From NCBI RefSeq assembly GCF_963678975.1, contig NC_089280.1, forward strand, positions 19,583,863 to 19,647,862: DNA of 64,000 bases. The letters are read 5' to 3'. The DNA is from Dysidea avara. Lineage: Eukaryota > Porifera > Demospongiae > Dictyoceratida > Dysideidae. Of this stretch, positions 43,800-55,095 are shown one piece after another (within the stretch, counting starts at the first letter, position 1; every line of letters begins with the position of its first letter). The notes under the pieces were generated by a model. That model saw only the letters and a program-made list of their open reading frames with translations, was not told where the DNA came from and ran no database searches. A program made the translations under genes and the position numbers.

Positions 43800-44760
43800 A
43801 AAAATAATTCAATACAATAAGTAAATTATAATTTAATTATAGATTTAAATACTTCAAGTGAATTAGAGTCTTTAGCTAGGTTAGGTAAATCATTCCAAAG
43901 TGAAATTGTTGCTGGAAAAAAATGAGGACTGATATGAGGTCTTTGATGCTTGCAATGATAGGAGGCTAAAAGGATGATAATTTCTTGTACTGGAATATGT
44001 TGCAAAGTTAATTAGTATACAAATCAAATGGAATATCAATTTCAGTGTGGATAATTTTGTACATCATGGATAATCTTAATTTTAATCGTCTGCTTTCAAG
44101 TGATTCCCAGTCCAGCTGGTCCATAAGGTTAGTTACGCTAACAGTAGGGTCACGTGTGTATGTATTGGTCACAAACCGGGCTGCTCTTCGTTGTATCTGC
44201 TCTAACTGGGATATTAAGGTAGACTGCCAGGGTGCCCACACTGCAGTGGCGGATCTAGAGGGGTTTCTGGGGTTTCGACAGAAACCCCCTTTTAAATTTA
44301 GCTCAGTGGCAGTTTAAATATATAAACATTGTTACACTGACAATTTGTCATAGCAAACAACTATAACACCATTGTGTTTCAGTAGCATGCATGCAGTTGC
44401 ACTTAACTGACACCATTTATAGCTATTAAACCCTCAGCAACACTTCACTTTTCATCTCTCACTGCATTAAAAACGATCGAGATACTCTAATAGAGCAGTC
44501 ATGTAACTACTCTGATAGAGCAATCAAAGCTACAGCTTGTAGTCACCAGCTTTGCCCTATAGTTAGCTATATAGCATTTATTTAAAGCATTGGATTTATT
44601 ACAATTGGTAACTAAAAATAGCCTAAAATCCTATCTCAGAACTTCTAAAGTCTCAAAAATTTTCTGGAGAAATGCCTTATTTAGCTACACCAACTTTCAG
44701 AAACCCCCTTTTAAAAATCCTAGATCCGCCACTGCACTGATAGCAATACTTATGTTCTAT
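43800..44760 (-). pseudogene. LINE ORF2 tail interrupted by a TIR element
   Basis: The minus strand from 44243 downward gives VWAPWQSTLISQLEQIQRRA, ARFVTNTYTRDPTVSVTNLM and LDWESLESRRLKLRLSMMYK; then, after a frame change near 44005, RPHISPHFFPATISLWNDLP and DSNSLEVFKSIIKL. It is the same tail architecture as the remnant at 24 kb, but a different copy. A TIR element with a CACTG duplication is inserted at 44244-44734, close to the VWxPW motif. Confidence 0.75.
44244..44734. mobile_element. 491-bp TIR element, 5-bp duplication CACTG
   Basis: The ends CAGTGGCGGATCTAG and CTAGATCCGCCACTG are perfect inverted repeats, flanked by CACTG (44239-44243 and 44735-44739). GAAACCCCCTTTTAAA occurs near both ends. 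It carries two CTCTAATAGAG-type motifs (44475-44530). It is inserted in a LINE remnant. Confidence 0.9.
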
Positions 44761-44762
44761 AC

Positions 44763-44885
44763 CATATGCGTATTTTGTACCGTACGCATATGGTATGTAC
44801 CATACGCGTACGGTACGATTTTCCGTACCATACGCGTACGGTATAGACATGCATACGCGTGTGGTACGTACCATATGCGTATTAT
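44763..44885. repeat. CGCGTA palindrome cluster
   Basis: Repeated variants of GTACCATACGCGTACGGTAC fill about 120 bp; each is close to self-complementary, and the block as a whole also folds on itself. It has many CG and TAC/GTA steps, unlike the AT-rich surroundings. Its function is unknown. Confidence 0.8.
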
Positions 44886-47120
44886 GCCTTTTCTCAGTAT
44901 CTTCTAGCCTTGCCATCACCTAGCTACAATGGGCTGTCTTTGCAAGCATTTCTAGCTGAGCAAACTTAGAACACAACACAATAATCTGCTTACTACTGAC
45001 CTCAGTGTAACTATAAATTTATTCATCAGCACACACATGCATTTTATCCTTGCCATGCCCATGCAATACCCACTATAGTCCCATACTAATGTACCTAAAT
45101 CTTATGAGTACATGATCTCACTTTGTCTGCAGAACTTTACATAAATGGTACTGTGCATGTATGCTACTTTATACAGTAGCTATCAGAAGCATGCAGATGG
45201 TCTTATAATATACTCAATTATAAGTGTGGATAACTGACAATTTACAACAGAATTGGGTAAATAAGCAAGGAGAGCAATTACAACATGCATGGTAGCTAGT
45301 AAGTTCTAACTGAATTATACATAATTATACTGCTTGTGCAAAGCTAATAACTGGAAAAATGAACTTCGTAAGTGTCATCAGTTGTGCAACATGGCTCCTC
45401 ACTGTATTTGCATTTTTATATACTATGTACACCCTTCTTCTTTTGAGGATCCAATTTCTTGTTTACGTACTTTTCTTGTTTATACATACTGTAAATAGTA
45501 TATTCATCACACTGGACCTACAGCACAAATTAATATGGATGTTGTTAACTTTAAAGAGTACATTCAGATAAGAGTAGCTAAACACATGTAGCTAAACACA
45601 TTGTCTTCCCATCCACAAGCATGACAGTAAGTAGCGAGTAGCTATACAATGCACTTAACAATAATAAAACATTGCTACTTAATATACATTCATTACTGAA
45701 CTATACATTAGAACTCATAAACTCACCATAAAATCTCTGCCATGTTATGTTTTCCTACTTCATCTCAGCAGGCAATGCACATGCCTCATTCAATAGCAAA
45801 GATTCAGCGAACTACAGTTTTAAAAAACTTATTGCACAATTAATTACTATGCACATCAGTCTTAGAGTATAGCATGTCTAATATTGCTATAAGCTACAGC
45901 CATGCAGATTTACATTAATTTGCAAACTAAAAACATTACTTTCTCTACAGTTATATCTCTTTGCTACCTCCCCCAATGTTATGTTGTATCAGCATTCTCC
46001 AGGTCTTCCTCTGTTTGAGCAATCATTATACATTGTACTTCTCGAGCTCATCTGATTAAAATTGTCTGCTCAACTGTGACACACCTTTAGTGCCACCAGG
46101 CATAAATATCCATTTTTAAGTGGAAGCTAGTGTACTAGCAAATTAAAGGTAAACAATAGATTATATGTAGCAACAATAGAATAAAATATTTAATGAAATA
46201 ATATATATATGCCTGAAAAAATTGGCTCCATTTGCCAATGGATGCAAATTATTTAATATGGTTGCTATGTTGTAACCAATCAGAATGCAGTATATGGATA
46301 ATTATATCAAAATCTTATGTTTATATTTAGCTACAATGCTACCTCTACTGGCTTAGCATTTATATCACTATGCATTCCAGTTATATTCATTGAAAAATCG
46401 TGAATATCAATATGCTGGCACAATTCTACAGCCTAAAAGAAATCAATGTCTTTTGTCCTAAATAATGTTTTAGAAGATCAAACTTCAAATTTCAGTTTCT
46501 GAGTAAGACAAGGAGCATACTGCTCTTGTTTTATGTTGAAGGGATAATTGGGCACCTTTAAACCCAAACACATTTTACAAAGTTCATATATACAAGTGTA
46601 AAGAAACCCCTAGTATAGAGTTTTGGGTAATATCGCTCTATATAGCTTTTAATTATTGTACTAATCTTTGACTATCTTCAGGAGTATTTGTAAACACATA
46701 AATATTATGTGTGGGTATTGTTCTAATTGTAGGGAAGTGTAGGCAGGCCATTTATAGGCAAAACAGACTACTGTATAAATATTAATCAATAACTGAAAGT
46801 ACACAATAACAAGTAACTCTTACAACTACAGTATACACAATATTAATGTTACAGGTATGCATAAATTACATTATATTACATCTTGTCACATCATTACATT
46901 ACATCATTAACTCTATTATAGATATGAAGGAGGAGTAGCATTTGTAATAATGGCCTAGTTTTTGAATTTTCATTGTATCAACAATGGATCATGAATCCAA
47001 TAAGAAGCAATATATGTGTAGCAATTGCAGCCACAATGTACTGTGTGGAAGAAGAAACAAAAATTAAAATTTGCCATACGTTGTCAGTGTGTGCAGTTGC
47101 TATGCAACAGCTAGATAATT
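44886..47120. other. AT-rich spacer, no supported gene
   Basis: A 70-codon hydrophobic frame at 45359-45571 begins at ATG and could span a membrane twice, but nothing in its context supports expression. There are no other recognised features. Confidence 0.4.
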
Positions 47121-47386
47121 TGTGACCGGATTTGCAAAAAGGTACCCATTTCACAGACAAAATTTGACCCATGCATATTTTGAGCTTTGGGGTTTCGTAA
47201 GTTTTTGAACATATACCTTATAATTGCCTGCATGCAATTATCCATGAGTGTACAGTAGCTACCAGTATCTATCTGCATTTTGATACTAAGAGCAAGTTTA
47301 TCAGTGTAAGGAGTCAAGTGTTACACCATTTTGTTTGCTGGTATGTAAAATGTGTGGAAAAGGTACCTTTTCACAAATCTGGTCAT
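47121..47386. mobile_element. MITE, TGTGACCGGATTTGC family
   Basis: The left TGTGACCGGATTTGCAAAAA plus GGTACC and the right GGTACCTTTTCACAAATCTG plus GTCA are inverted copies. Length is 266 bp. It is related to 907-1110 and 7312-7548. A solo left end also occurs at 59977-60003. Confidence 0.8.
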
Positions 47387-49137
47387 TTTAACTCAACTAC
47401 TCTAAAGAACGTATACAGTATACCAGCTTGTGTACTTTCAAATCATTACACTGTGGATAAATGAAGTCATTTATTATAAAAATGCAAGATGGAAATCCAT
47501 GACAAATAAGGCAGTAGACAGCAGGATGAGGCAATAAATCAATATGTACAAAAGTCAGAAGACATCAAGAAAATAATCCACAGGTGCTTGCATAAACCAT
47601 CACAATTATAGAAGTGATGGCTCTATTGCATGTATTTTGTGGAACTGTCAGATGCTTTGATGAAATGAAATGTTAAACAGACAACGAGATACATTGTTAT
47701 AGCTAGATATACACCAATGACTACGTATAAATCAAGACATATTATATTTAATCCCCTTCCTTTGATTTATACTTTTCAGACTTATACTGTATGCAGCTAG
47801 GTGTTATCATGTTTTGTGAGTTAGTGTTGCACTTGATTGTTCTATTAGAGTGTTTGCATGACCGTTCCATAGAGTATATCAATCCACCCAGAGTTTAAGC
47901 CATACAAATGCAGAGCTAGGCTTTACTCAAGTTAGTTATCGAAGGGCCCAGTATCCCTGCAGTTGAGCATGCCGTCATCTGAGCTCTCATCTGCCGGCCT
48001 GCCTGTTATGTAGCTGAATGCTCTATACTGAATAGAGTAACTTTATAAATGTCTAATGTACTATGATCAGTCTATTATTGAATTTGCTGATTTATCAGGT
48101 GTTGGTCATGTGGGGAGAAAGGGTAGCTAAACTGTTGGTTGTGTTAAGGAGTTGGCTAAAGATTTGATATTTTTTGTCTAATGAGTGTATCAGTGGATAT
48201 ATTGGTAGCTAATCATTAGCAGGTTCACCTTTGTAAAGTACTGCTATGTTTATAGAAGATTGCAGGTGTGATCAGCACAGTCATACACTCCTCAAACAGT
48301 ACAATCAAATTGTACACTTTGAACACTAGCTAGCTACATGTTGTGTGTTCATGTAGGCAATTGATAACACATCATACTTTCTGAAACTTTCTGATTTAGC
48401 AAGTAATGCACTTGCTAACTTTAGGTGAGAAGAGGTGTTACCATAGCTTATTGACATTTTTGTTATTAATGTTTGTATGTATATAACCTGCAGGGATTAT
48501 TATTTTTGCTGTGCGTCAAGAAAAGGGAGTTGATGATAGCTTGCTCCTTGATGGTTACAAGATAAATCAGATCAAGTCCAGCTGGATCCAGTAAATGATC
48601 ATAATTGTGGGGTTCTTTCACTGAAGGTATACATGCTATGTATACTGCAAAAAAACAATGCTATTGAATTAATAGAGATATGTGCATGCATATATGTTAT
48701 GTAGTGAATTTAACCGATACCATCAAGCCTAAATGACCAAGCCAAGCCAATGTAAATTGCAAATGACCAAACCTGAATAAACGCTATGTAATTTCCTGAC
48801 TTGTTTCAAGTTGGATGTATACATATACATATTATAAGTATTTGAGGTATGTAACTAGGGACTTTTGTCAGCAAAGCATAGTACTTGGTCACCATGCAGG
48901 ATCCTGTATATACAACTTAAACTGTTGCCTTTTGTCTAGTTAACAGAATAGTTATTCTTTACCAACAGCTTAATTTATGAAACTGAATTTTAGAAGACCC
49001 ATAATGAAATTGGAATATAGTTGCTTCAACAGTCAGGTTAGAATATATTCACTTCATAGTGTTCCATGTATAGCCAGTATACTGTACCCACCTTGTGATG
49101 TACTGTAAGTATAGCTACTCAATACAGCAAAATGCTT
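47387..49137. other. Spacer with dispersed dyad motif
   Basis: Only the CTATTAGAG motif pair at 47834-47884 and a diverged copy near 48012-48030 were recognised. No gene. Confidence 0.4.
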
Positions 49138-49327
49138 TGTCATAACCACAGCCACTGTCATAACTACGGCCACTGTCATAACCACGGCCACTGTCATAAC
49201 CACAGTCACTGTCATAACCACGGTCACTGTCATAACCACGGCCACTGTCATAACCACGGTCACTGTCATAACCACAGCCAGTATCATAACCACGGTCACT
49301 GTCATAACCACATTCATTGTCATGGCC
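49138..49327. repeat. 18-bp minisatellite, about 10 copies
   Basis: The unit GTCATAACCACGGCCACT, with C/T and G/A variants, is repeated in register. Because 18 is a multiple of 3, both strands stay open and would encode His/Asn/Gly/Cys (plus) or Val/Met/Thr (minus) repeats. Neither frame has flanking coding evidence. Confidence 0.95.
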
Positions 49328-51388
49328 ACTTCACTTTCACCAAATTATTTAAGGATAGCATGCACTGACTGCTAAATTGGTCTTCACATTTACTGCAATT
49401 GTTTTGGCACTTGATCATTTTGATATTGGTACCTTGGTGCATTAGTCTTGTGTTTACCATGTTTATCTTGGCACCTTAATTTTCACATTTATTATTTAAG
49501 TGCTAATGGAAAACAAACAATAATAAAGATATATACTTTTCAATTTGCAGCTGTGTAATTTGTAGCACTTAAATGCATGCATGCATGTATATCCACATGG
49601 CTTTGGGACGAAGAGTTTATATGGAATTTTAGGTGCTAATGTGTGAGTTGATATAGATTTAAGTTGAATTTTAGTTACATTGGTGCAATTTTGGCTAGAA
49701 AAGCCGAAAAATTCATGATCCCTACTATCATAACTGAACTAAAACTCTTGAAATGTAACATCTAAAATTATAACTAAAGTGTATTGAAGACGGTAACTAA
49801 AACTAAAACTAAAACTATAACTATTGAATATATATTAATGATGGTAGCTAAAACTTTAACTAAAACATTTTTCTATTTACAGCTATAACTAAAACTAAAA
49901 GTCAAATGCATTACTAAAACAACACTAGTCTCATGACTTATATGCGCTATCCTTTTAAAACTTGGAGAGGTGACTTTAGACATTCACACCTACAAATATT
50001 GTAAAAATTAGGTTGCTAGGGTTTTCCTTATGAAATTTGTCTATTCCACCAAAATTTTGAGTAAGTCTTATGCAAGATTTTTGCAATACACTCAAATCAA
50101 CTTCTAATAAAACAAACTCTTCAGTATTTTAGTGTTTAAACGTAATTTAAAGCAAATTGCACAGCACTAATATTTCAGCAAGGATGTTACAAAGGTCAGT
50201 ACAGTAATCCTAGTGCCACTGGAGCTACTTTGCTTCCTGCCACACAGCAATATAACCAATGATGTACAAGTTCTTTGTCCTTAAATAATAACCAACAACT
50301 TCTATCCACTGTGTATGCATGCATTCTTATCTACTCTGTACACCTTGCTCCTGAGCAGTGTAAAATATCTTCCAACACTTGACAGCATGTGACAAGCCTC
50401 CAACCTCTAAAAACCAAGTGTACTGTAGTCGATGGTTCCTAAAAGTAAGTGTATTTTAAATAACATTCTTCTGGCTTACCCTTGCTTTTGTATTCAATTC
50501 TCCTAGATAGCCTCCACATGTTGAAATATCCTAATAGAACGTTTACAGATGTATTATATGCTCTAATAGAGCAGTCAAGACACATGAAGCATAATGGGAC
50601 ACAACTGGGAATAATTGGAGCATAATAAGGGAGCATTGCTCAAAAGCATAATGGGCAATTTCAAAAACATAATAGGACCAGGAGTCCACTTTAATAGACC
50701 CACAGTTCTTAGTTATAGAACTACCAGACCTATTTTGCAGGCTAATTAGTGATTACTATACCCCATTCTGGCCGGTACAACCAATCAACCAAGCCAGTTT
50801 AGGCTGATAGCCTGACTGTACTGGCTTACCAGTCAACCCAACCAGTAGGACCAGAACCATTTGATTTAATTTATAGAGATTTTGATGATGGTTGTTTGTG
50901 GTCAGCAACAATGAATGCTTTTACTATGTTTTGCTCACATAAATGCACGGTAATGCTTTAACTCTTAAGAGGCAATAATAATGGAGAGGAGAATGTCGTA
51001 CAGAGCCTCTAATGATTTTGGTGTGATTCAAAGGGATTCCTCTGTAAAATTTGTAGTACCCTATTTCTCCGCCCCTGTCTCTCACAGAGCCTCTACAAAT
51101 GATTTAGTGTGATTCAAAGGGATTCTTTGAGACGTGGTAACAAGTGCACGCTGGCAGAAAAAAAGGAAATGTGATGATTAAAACAATCTTCACATATAGC
51201 TAGAATAGGTGGCAGAGGGGGCAACTGCCCCACCCACTTTAAAAAGTGGAGGGGCAGTGCCTTCCAATGCCCACTTGCTAAAGCAAAGCAACTATTGTAG
51301 TTATTAGCCAACTTACTTCGCTTTGATTTACTGGCATTTGTATAAAGGTTATGCAAGAATGGGCTACTGCGTGAATTAATGCTGGGAG
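49328..51388. other. Spacer with simple-sequence and repeat fragments
   Basis: It contains AACTAAAACT-rich low-complexity sequence (49738-49920), the half fold-back at 49932-50046, a CTCTAATAGAG pair at 50525-50580, and a direct repeat of CAGAGCCTCTA...GTGATTCAAAGGGATTC at 51001-51046 and 51076-51126. No gene. Confidence 0.5.
49932..50046. mobile_element. Solo half of the 22-kb fold-back family
   Basis: TATGCGCTATCCTTTTAAAA, CTTGGAGAGGTGACTTTAGA, AGGTTGCTAGGG and GAAATTTGTCTATT match the right arm of 22131-22745. The left arm is absent. Confidence 0.75.
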
Positions 51389-51752
51389 CATAGGCGGCGG
51401 AAAGGGGGGGCTAGGGGCTGAAGCCCCCCTCGGTCTGCTTCAGAATGGTATCATGTCGAAATTATCCTTCTTGGAGTGGGGCTGAAAACCGTGATAAAGA
51501 TCGAGATACTCTAATAGAGCAGTCACTCTAATAAAGCAGTCACAGTATTAGAGCAGTGTGTAGCGAGCTATGTAAGGATTTTATGTAGTTTATCAGCTAT
51601 AAATGCGTAGCTGGTGAGGTGGGCAGTTATTGTCAGCTGGCTGTGACCTTTTTTTTGGTCTCACCTTACCAAACCAGAGACAATGTAGATCATCTCCATA
51701 AGTCTGGGTCAGCCCAACCCCCCCCTCATATCAACTACTTCCTCTGCCCCTG
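51389..51752. mobile_element. 364-bp G-rich hAT-type MITE, copy 2
   Basis: The ends are CATAGGCGGCGGAAAG and CTTCCTCTGCCCCTG. A perfect 8-bp duplication GCTGGGAG flanks it (51381-51388 and 51753-51760). It is the reverse orientation of 25855-26234. It carries paired CTCTAATAGAG motifs at 51499-51553. Confidence 0.92.
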
Positions 51753-51760
51753 GCTGGGAG

Positions 51761-52255
51761 TGCATGAGATCGAAATACTCTAATATAGCAGCACCTAACT
51801 ACTCTAATAGAACATTCAGTGAAGTTGGTCCTGCTATGCAATTAATTCAATCCGTCTCCGTTAACACATATATCTATACATAATCAATAGCATGAGTCTA
51901 TCTGAATTACCTTTATTTACTGATGTATCTAATTGAACAGTATCTTAATGATAGCCATTTCCGTAATAATTATTATAGTAGTATTCTATTGCACCACTCT
52001 CAAATTCACTCTCAAAGCATTAAAATTTCAAAATTTTATGGCCCCAGATCCTAGTATTGACAAGGTATAGTTACTGATTTTAAAACACTTCGTAACTTAC
52101 AGTCCCCCCCCCCCCCCCCCCCACAATTATTTTGAGTACTCAAGCAAACGCCCGAATGTCCCAAATTACAGCTAATATGTAGCAATTCCTAGGCTGACAG
52201 CCTGCAAAGGGCGATCAATCATCCAAGCCAATACAAGTGCAACCACTGGATATAC
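51761..52255. other. Spacer with C run
   Basis: A CTCTAATAG motif pair at 51766-51820 lies directly outside the MITE. A poly-C run spans about 52104-52122. Nothing else was recognised. Confidence 0.4.
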
Positions 52256-52497
52256 ATGCGACCGAAATTTGACAAAACCAGGTTTCCACACACATTCAGT
52301 TCTTTGACTTTGACCAACTGTAATGTAACCTGCCAGCATGTTATTAACCTGAAATTTACACACAATGCTTGGATAACATTGCAAAATGATAGGCGAAAAT
52401 TGGAACATTATGGCATATTCCTACAGTGAGTTATAAGCTCTCAAAGTTGTAAAAACTGGATGTGTGTGGAAGCCTGGTTTTGTCACATGTATGCATG
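52256..52497. mobile_element. MITE with GACCGAAATTTGACAAAACC ends
   Basis: CATGCGACCGAAATTTGACA with AAACCAGGTTTCCACACACA on the left is mirrored by TGTGTGTGGAAGCCTGGTTT with TGTCACATG on the right. A diverged relative may start at 58206 (CATATGTGACTGGATTTGAT) and end near 58760. Confidence 0.75.
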
Positions 52498-53267
52498 CCT
52501 AAAAATTTCAATTATAGGTTGGCAGCTAGTACGTTCAATTACAATGAACTGACAAACCCTGAAGATAGCCATCATGGTGAATTTTGGTTATGTGAGTTAA
52601 TGTTTTAATCAGTGCTATTGAATTGTATATGGAATAGTCTAATTACAGAGTTTACTAAAGGCCTAGGCTAGATAGGTAAGCTTGCTTGTAGAGTGGTTAC
52701 TTCGTGCAGAGTGGTAACTTTGCAATGGGGGTGTGGTCTATATTTGGAAACATGTGGAAACAAGCTATAGCCCTAGTTCTCACCTTAGCCCAACGTATTT
52801 ATCTCGTAGGATAGCAAGGATAACAAAACACTCTCCATCTGAGTGGTTTTCATGGCGAAATCCAGATCATTTATTTATTAATACTTTACAGCACATGTGC
52901 TGAAGGTCTGTAGGACACCTGGTCCTACAGCCTGCTCAAAGACTTAGCCTACTCAAAGACTTTAGCTACTTAAGGTTACGGTATAGTCACGGGCAATCAT
53001 TCAAAATTTTGAATGCCTATCGATTCTTTTTGAGAAGACCGTAAAACCAGTCTAGCAGCGTGAAAAGTTTCAAATGAAGGTGAAGTCCTTCATATTTCAT
53101 GTTTTTATGTAGCTACAGTGTAGTTTGAGGCAGGTGGAACACTACAATTGTTGTAGTAACACAAGTAAGCCAGCCCGTACATCGCTCAGTTCCAGCTGTC
53201 ACTACCATGTTTTTCCGCCGCCAAATACAGCAAAAGCTGTAGGCTCTATTGGCATTTCTAGGGCATA

Positions 53268-54042
53268 GTGATAAGGTAAGTGCGCCTAATTCCGGACAGT
53301 TCCTAACTCCAGACACTTCCAATGTTTGGCGTCATATCTCCAAAATTATCTACAGCATTTACTTGAATTTTTAGGTGATTGATGCTTCATATACAATGAT
53401 GCTGTGATCCTAAAATCAGCTTAAACGTTCTGCTAGTTTTTCTAAACGAGGTGATTATTTATTGCCGTGTGTGGCGAAATTATCAAAAATTCTTCGATAA
53501 TCGCTGCTTATTCCCAAACTCAAAGAGCTATCTGGCTGATTTTAATACAGTGCAGAGGGACAACTATGACTTACCACTGTACCAAGTTTCGTTTGTAAAC
53601 AATCAGCCAAACACTTGCTATGGACGATTTTGTAAGAGCCAGTCTCATTGAAGCTGCATAAATATTTGTGTAAATACACCTAGATTTGAAATACCCATAA
53701 CTCGGCAACGAAAGGTACTATTACTCTCAAAATCGAGTATGAGGTAGGCAATAGATGCAATTTTAACGTGGTGGTGTTTAAAATTCTAAATCAACCTCGG
53801 AAGTGCTGTATCAGGCGTGATAAAAAGTGTCCGGAGTTAGGAGCATGCGCGAAATTTACACATAGTTGAATTTTGAAGCGCAGCTCCTCGACGGATTGAG
53901 ATATTTTGATGAAACTTGCAGGACTGATGCACCATAGGATAGGCTTTATGACCATATTTTAAGGATTACGTAATTCACTTGTATGGCGGAGATAGAGCAC
54001 CGAAAGTAAAAACTGTCCGGAGTTAGGCGCACTTACCTTACT
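53268..54042. mobile_element. 775-bp MITE with GGTAAGTGCGCCTAA ends
   Basis: AAGGTAAGTGCGCCTAATTC / CGGACAGTT on the left is mirrored by AACTGTCCGGAGTTAGGCGC / ACTTACCTT on the right, with TA just outside each end. It is nested in 52972-54478. TCCGGAGTTAGGAGCATGCG at 53831-53850 is an internal relative of the terminal repeat. Confidence 0.85.
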
Positions 54043-54055
54043 GTATATTAAATTT

Positions 54056-54208
54056 GTAAGGTCCTGTGGAAGCGTTTTTGGCGTGTTTCTCCCCAGTGAC
54101 TCGGATACAAGCCTTCAAAGAGCTTGTTTCACCTGAAAAAACTATTAAAAGTTCAATAAAACGTCTATACTACCAGTAACTTTAAAAATCGCTTCCACAG
54201 GACCTAGA
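54056..54208. repeat. 150-bp inverted repeat
   Basis: AGGTCCTGTGGAAGCGTTTTT on the left pairs with AAAAATCGCTTCCACAGGACC on the right. It begins 14 bp beyond the preceding MITE. It is probably another tiny MITE, or part of the outer element. Confidence 0.75.
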
Positions 54209-54510
54209 TATTTTAGTTGTTTAGCCACTTGTGTTGAAATTATAAGGATTCAGTAATCTGTTAGTCTGGTTTTTGGCGGCGCGTTTTTATAAAACATCGC
54301 TCTATTGTAGACCACACACCCAAGAACAGTCGTTGTTCTGTAGTAAAAACAAACAAGCACAATTAGTTGTATTGCTAACACAACACAGTTGTTGAAATTA
54401 TTTATCCCTGCTTGGTTTAAAGCAGGTTTGGTAATTTGTTCCGCCCACGCATTTTAAACTATTCCGTAACCTTAAGGTGTGTTTGAAAAGTTGGAGAAAG
54501 GAGAAAAAAT

Positions 54511-54592
54511 CCATGACTGGACCTAGGTAGCCGCTCGAACCTGCAGCCATCCGATTTACGCTCGAACGCTTACAGGAGTCTACCAGGTGGTC
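54511..54592 (-). tRNA. tRNA-like segment (probable SINE head)
   Basis: The minus strand has ACCTGGTAGACTCCTGTAAG, with an A-box-like TGGTAGACTCC, and CAGGTTCGAGCGGC, with a B-box GGTTCGAGC, about 45 bp apart, followed by ATTTTTTCTCC, a Pol III-type terminator. Stem pairing is imperfect, so a tRNA-derived SINE or pseudogene is more likely than a working tRNA. Confidence 0.4.
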
Positions 54593-55095
54593 AGGAGTTT
54601 TCTCTTTGTTATTTTCATGTAATTATATCCATAAGAATTCTAGAGAGTAACTCATTATCTCTAAGTACCCCAAGTAGAACCAAATGGACACTAGTTTATT
54701 TATTAATGCTTGCACACTAATCACATGAGTATCATAATCGATCCCCCTCCAATGATTTTGGCCTTAATGTCCATATAATTGCTGCTGAGATGTAGTCTGG
54801 GCTTCATTTCACATGTAGCCTGGCTAACTGGGCTACATACAAAATGTAGTCTGGGCGGCTCCTTTGATCTGAGGTGCGAAAGTGTTACATAGCTATTGTT
54901 AGACACTCCATGCACTATTATTAACTGTTGACATAATTTTCAGTGGATATCTCTGACCTGTGTGATGTGTGGGTCTGCCGATTTGTATGATAATTGGGTT
55001 GGTCAAATGAAATATCAAATTGTTTATATATGTGTAAACCACTTACAGGTCAAGTGTACACAATGTCAATGCTGGCAACACACTGACTATGTAAA
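54593..55095. other. Spacer, nothing recognised
   Basis: GTAGTCTGGGC and GTAGCCTGGC repeats near 54790-54860 are loose. No gene or element borders. Confidence 0.35.

Larger units (their letters stand above)
52972..54478. mobile_element. 1.5-kb TIR element with nested elements
   Basis: CTTAAGGTTACGGTATAGT on the left and ACTATTCCGTAACCTTAAG on the right are inverted. Inside are two further inverted-repeat elements (53268-54042 and 54056-54208). No transposase frame; open frames at 53113-53322 and 53451-53651 have no recognisable content. Confidence 0.7.

Noticed and set aside
45359..45571. Small two-helix membrane protein
   Set aside because: A hydrophobic 70-codon frame is expected by chance in T-rich DNA, and there is no supporting signal around it.
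49054..49368. Val/Met/Thr and His/Asn/Gly repeat proteins
   Set aside because: They follow from an 18-bp minisatellite that stays open in any frame without stops; no start context, flanking coding sequence or domain.
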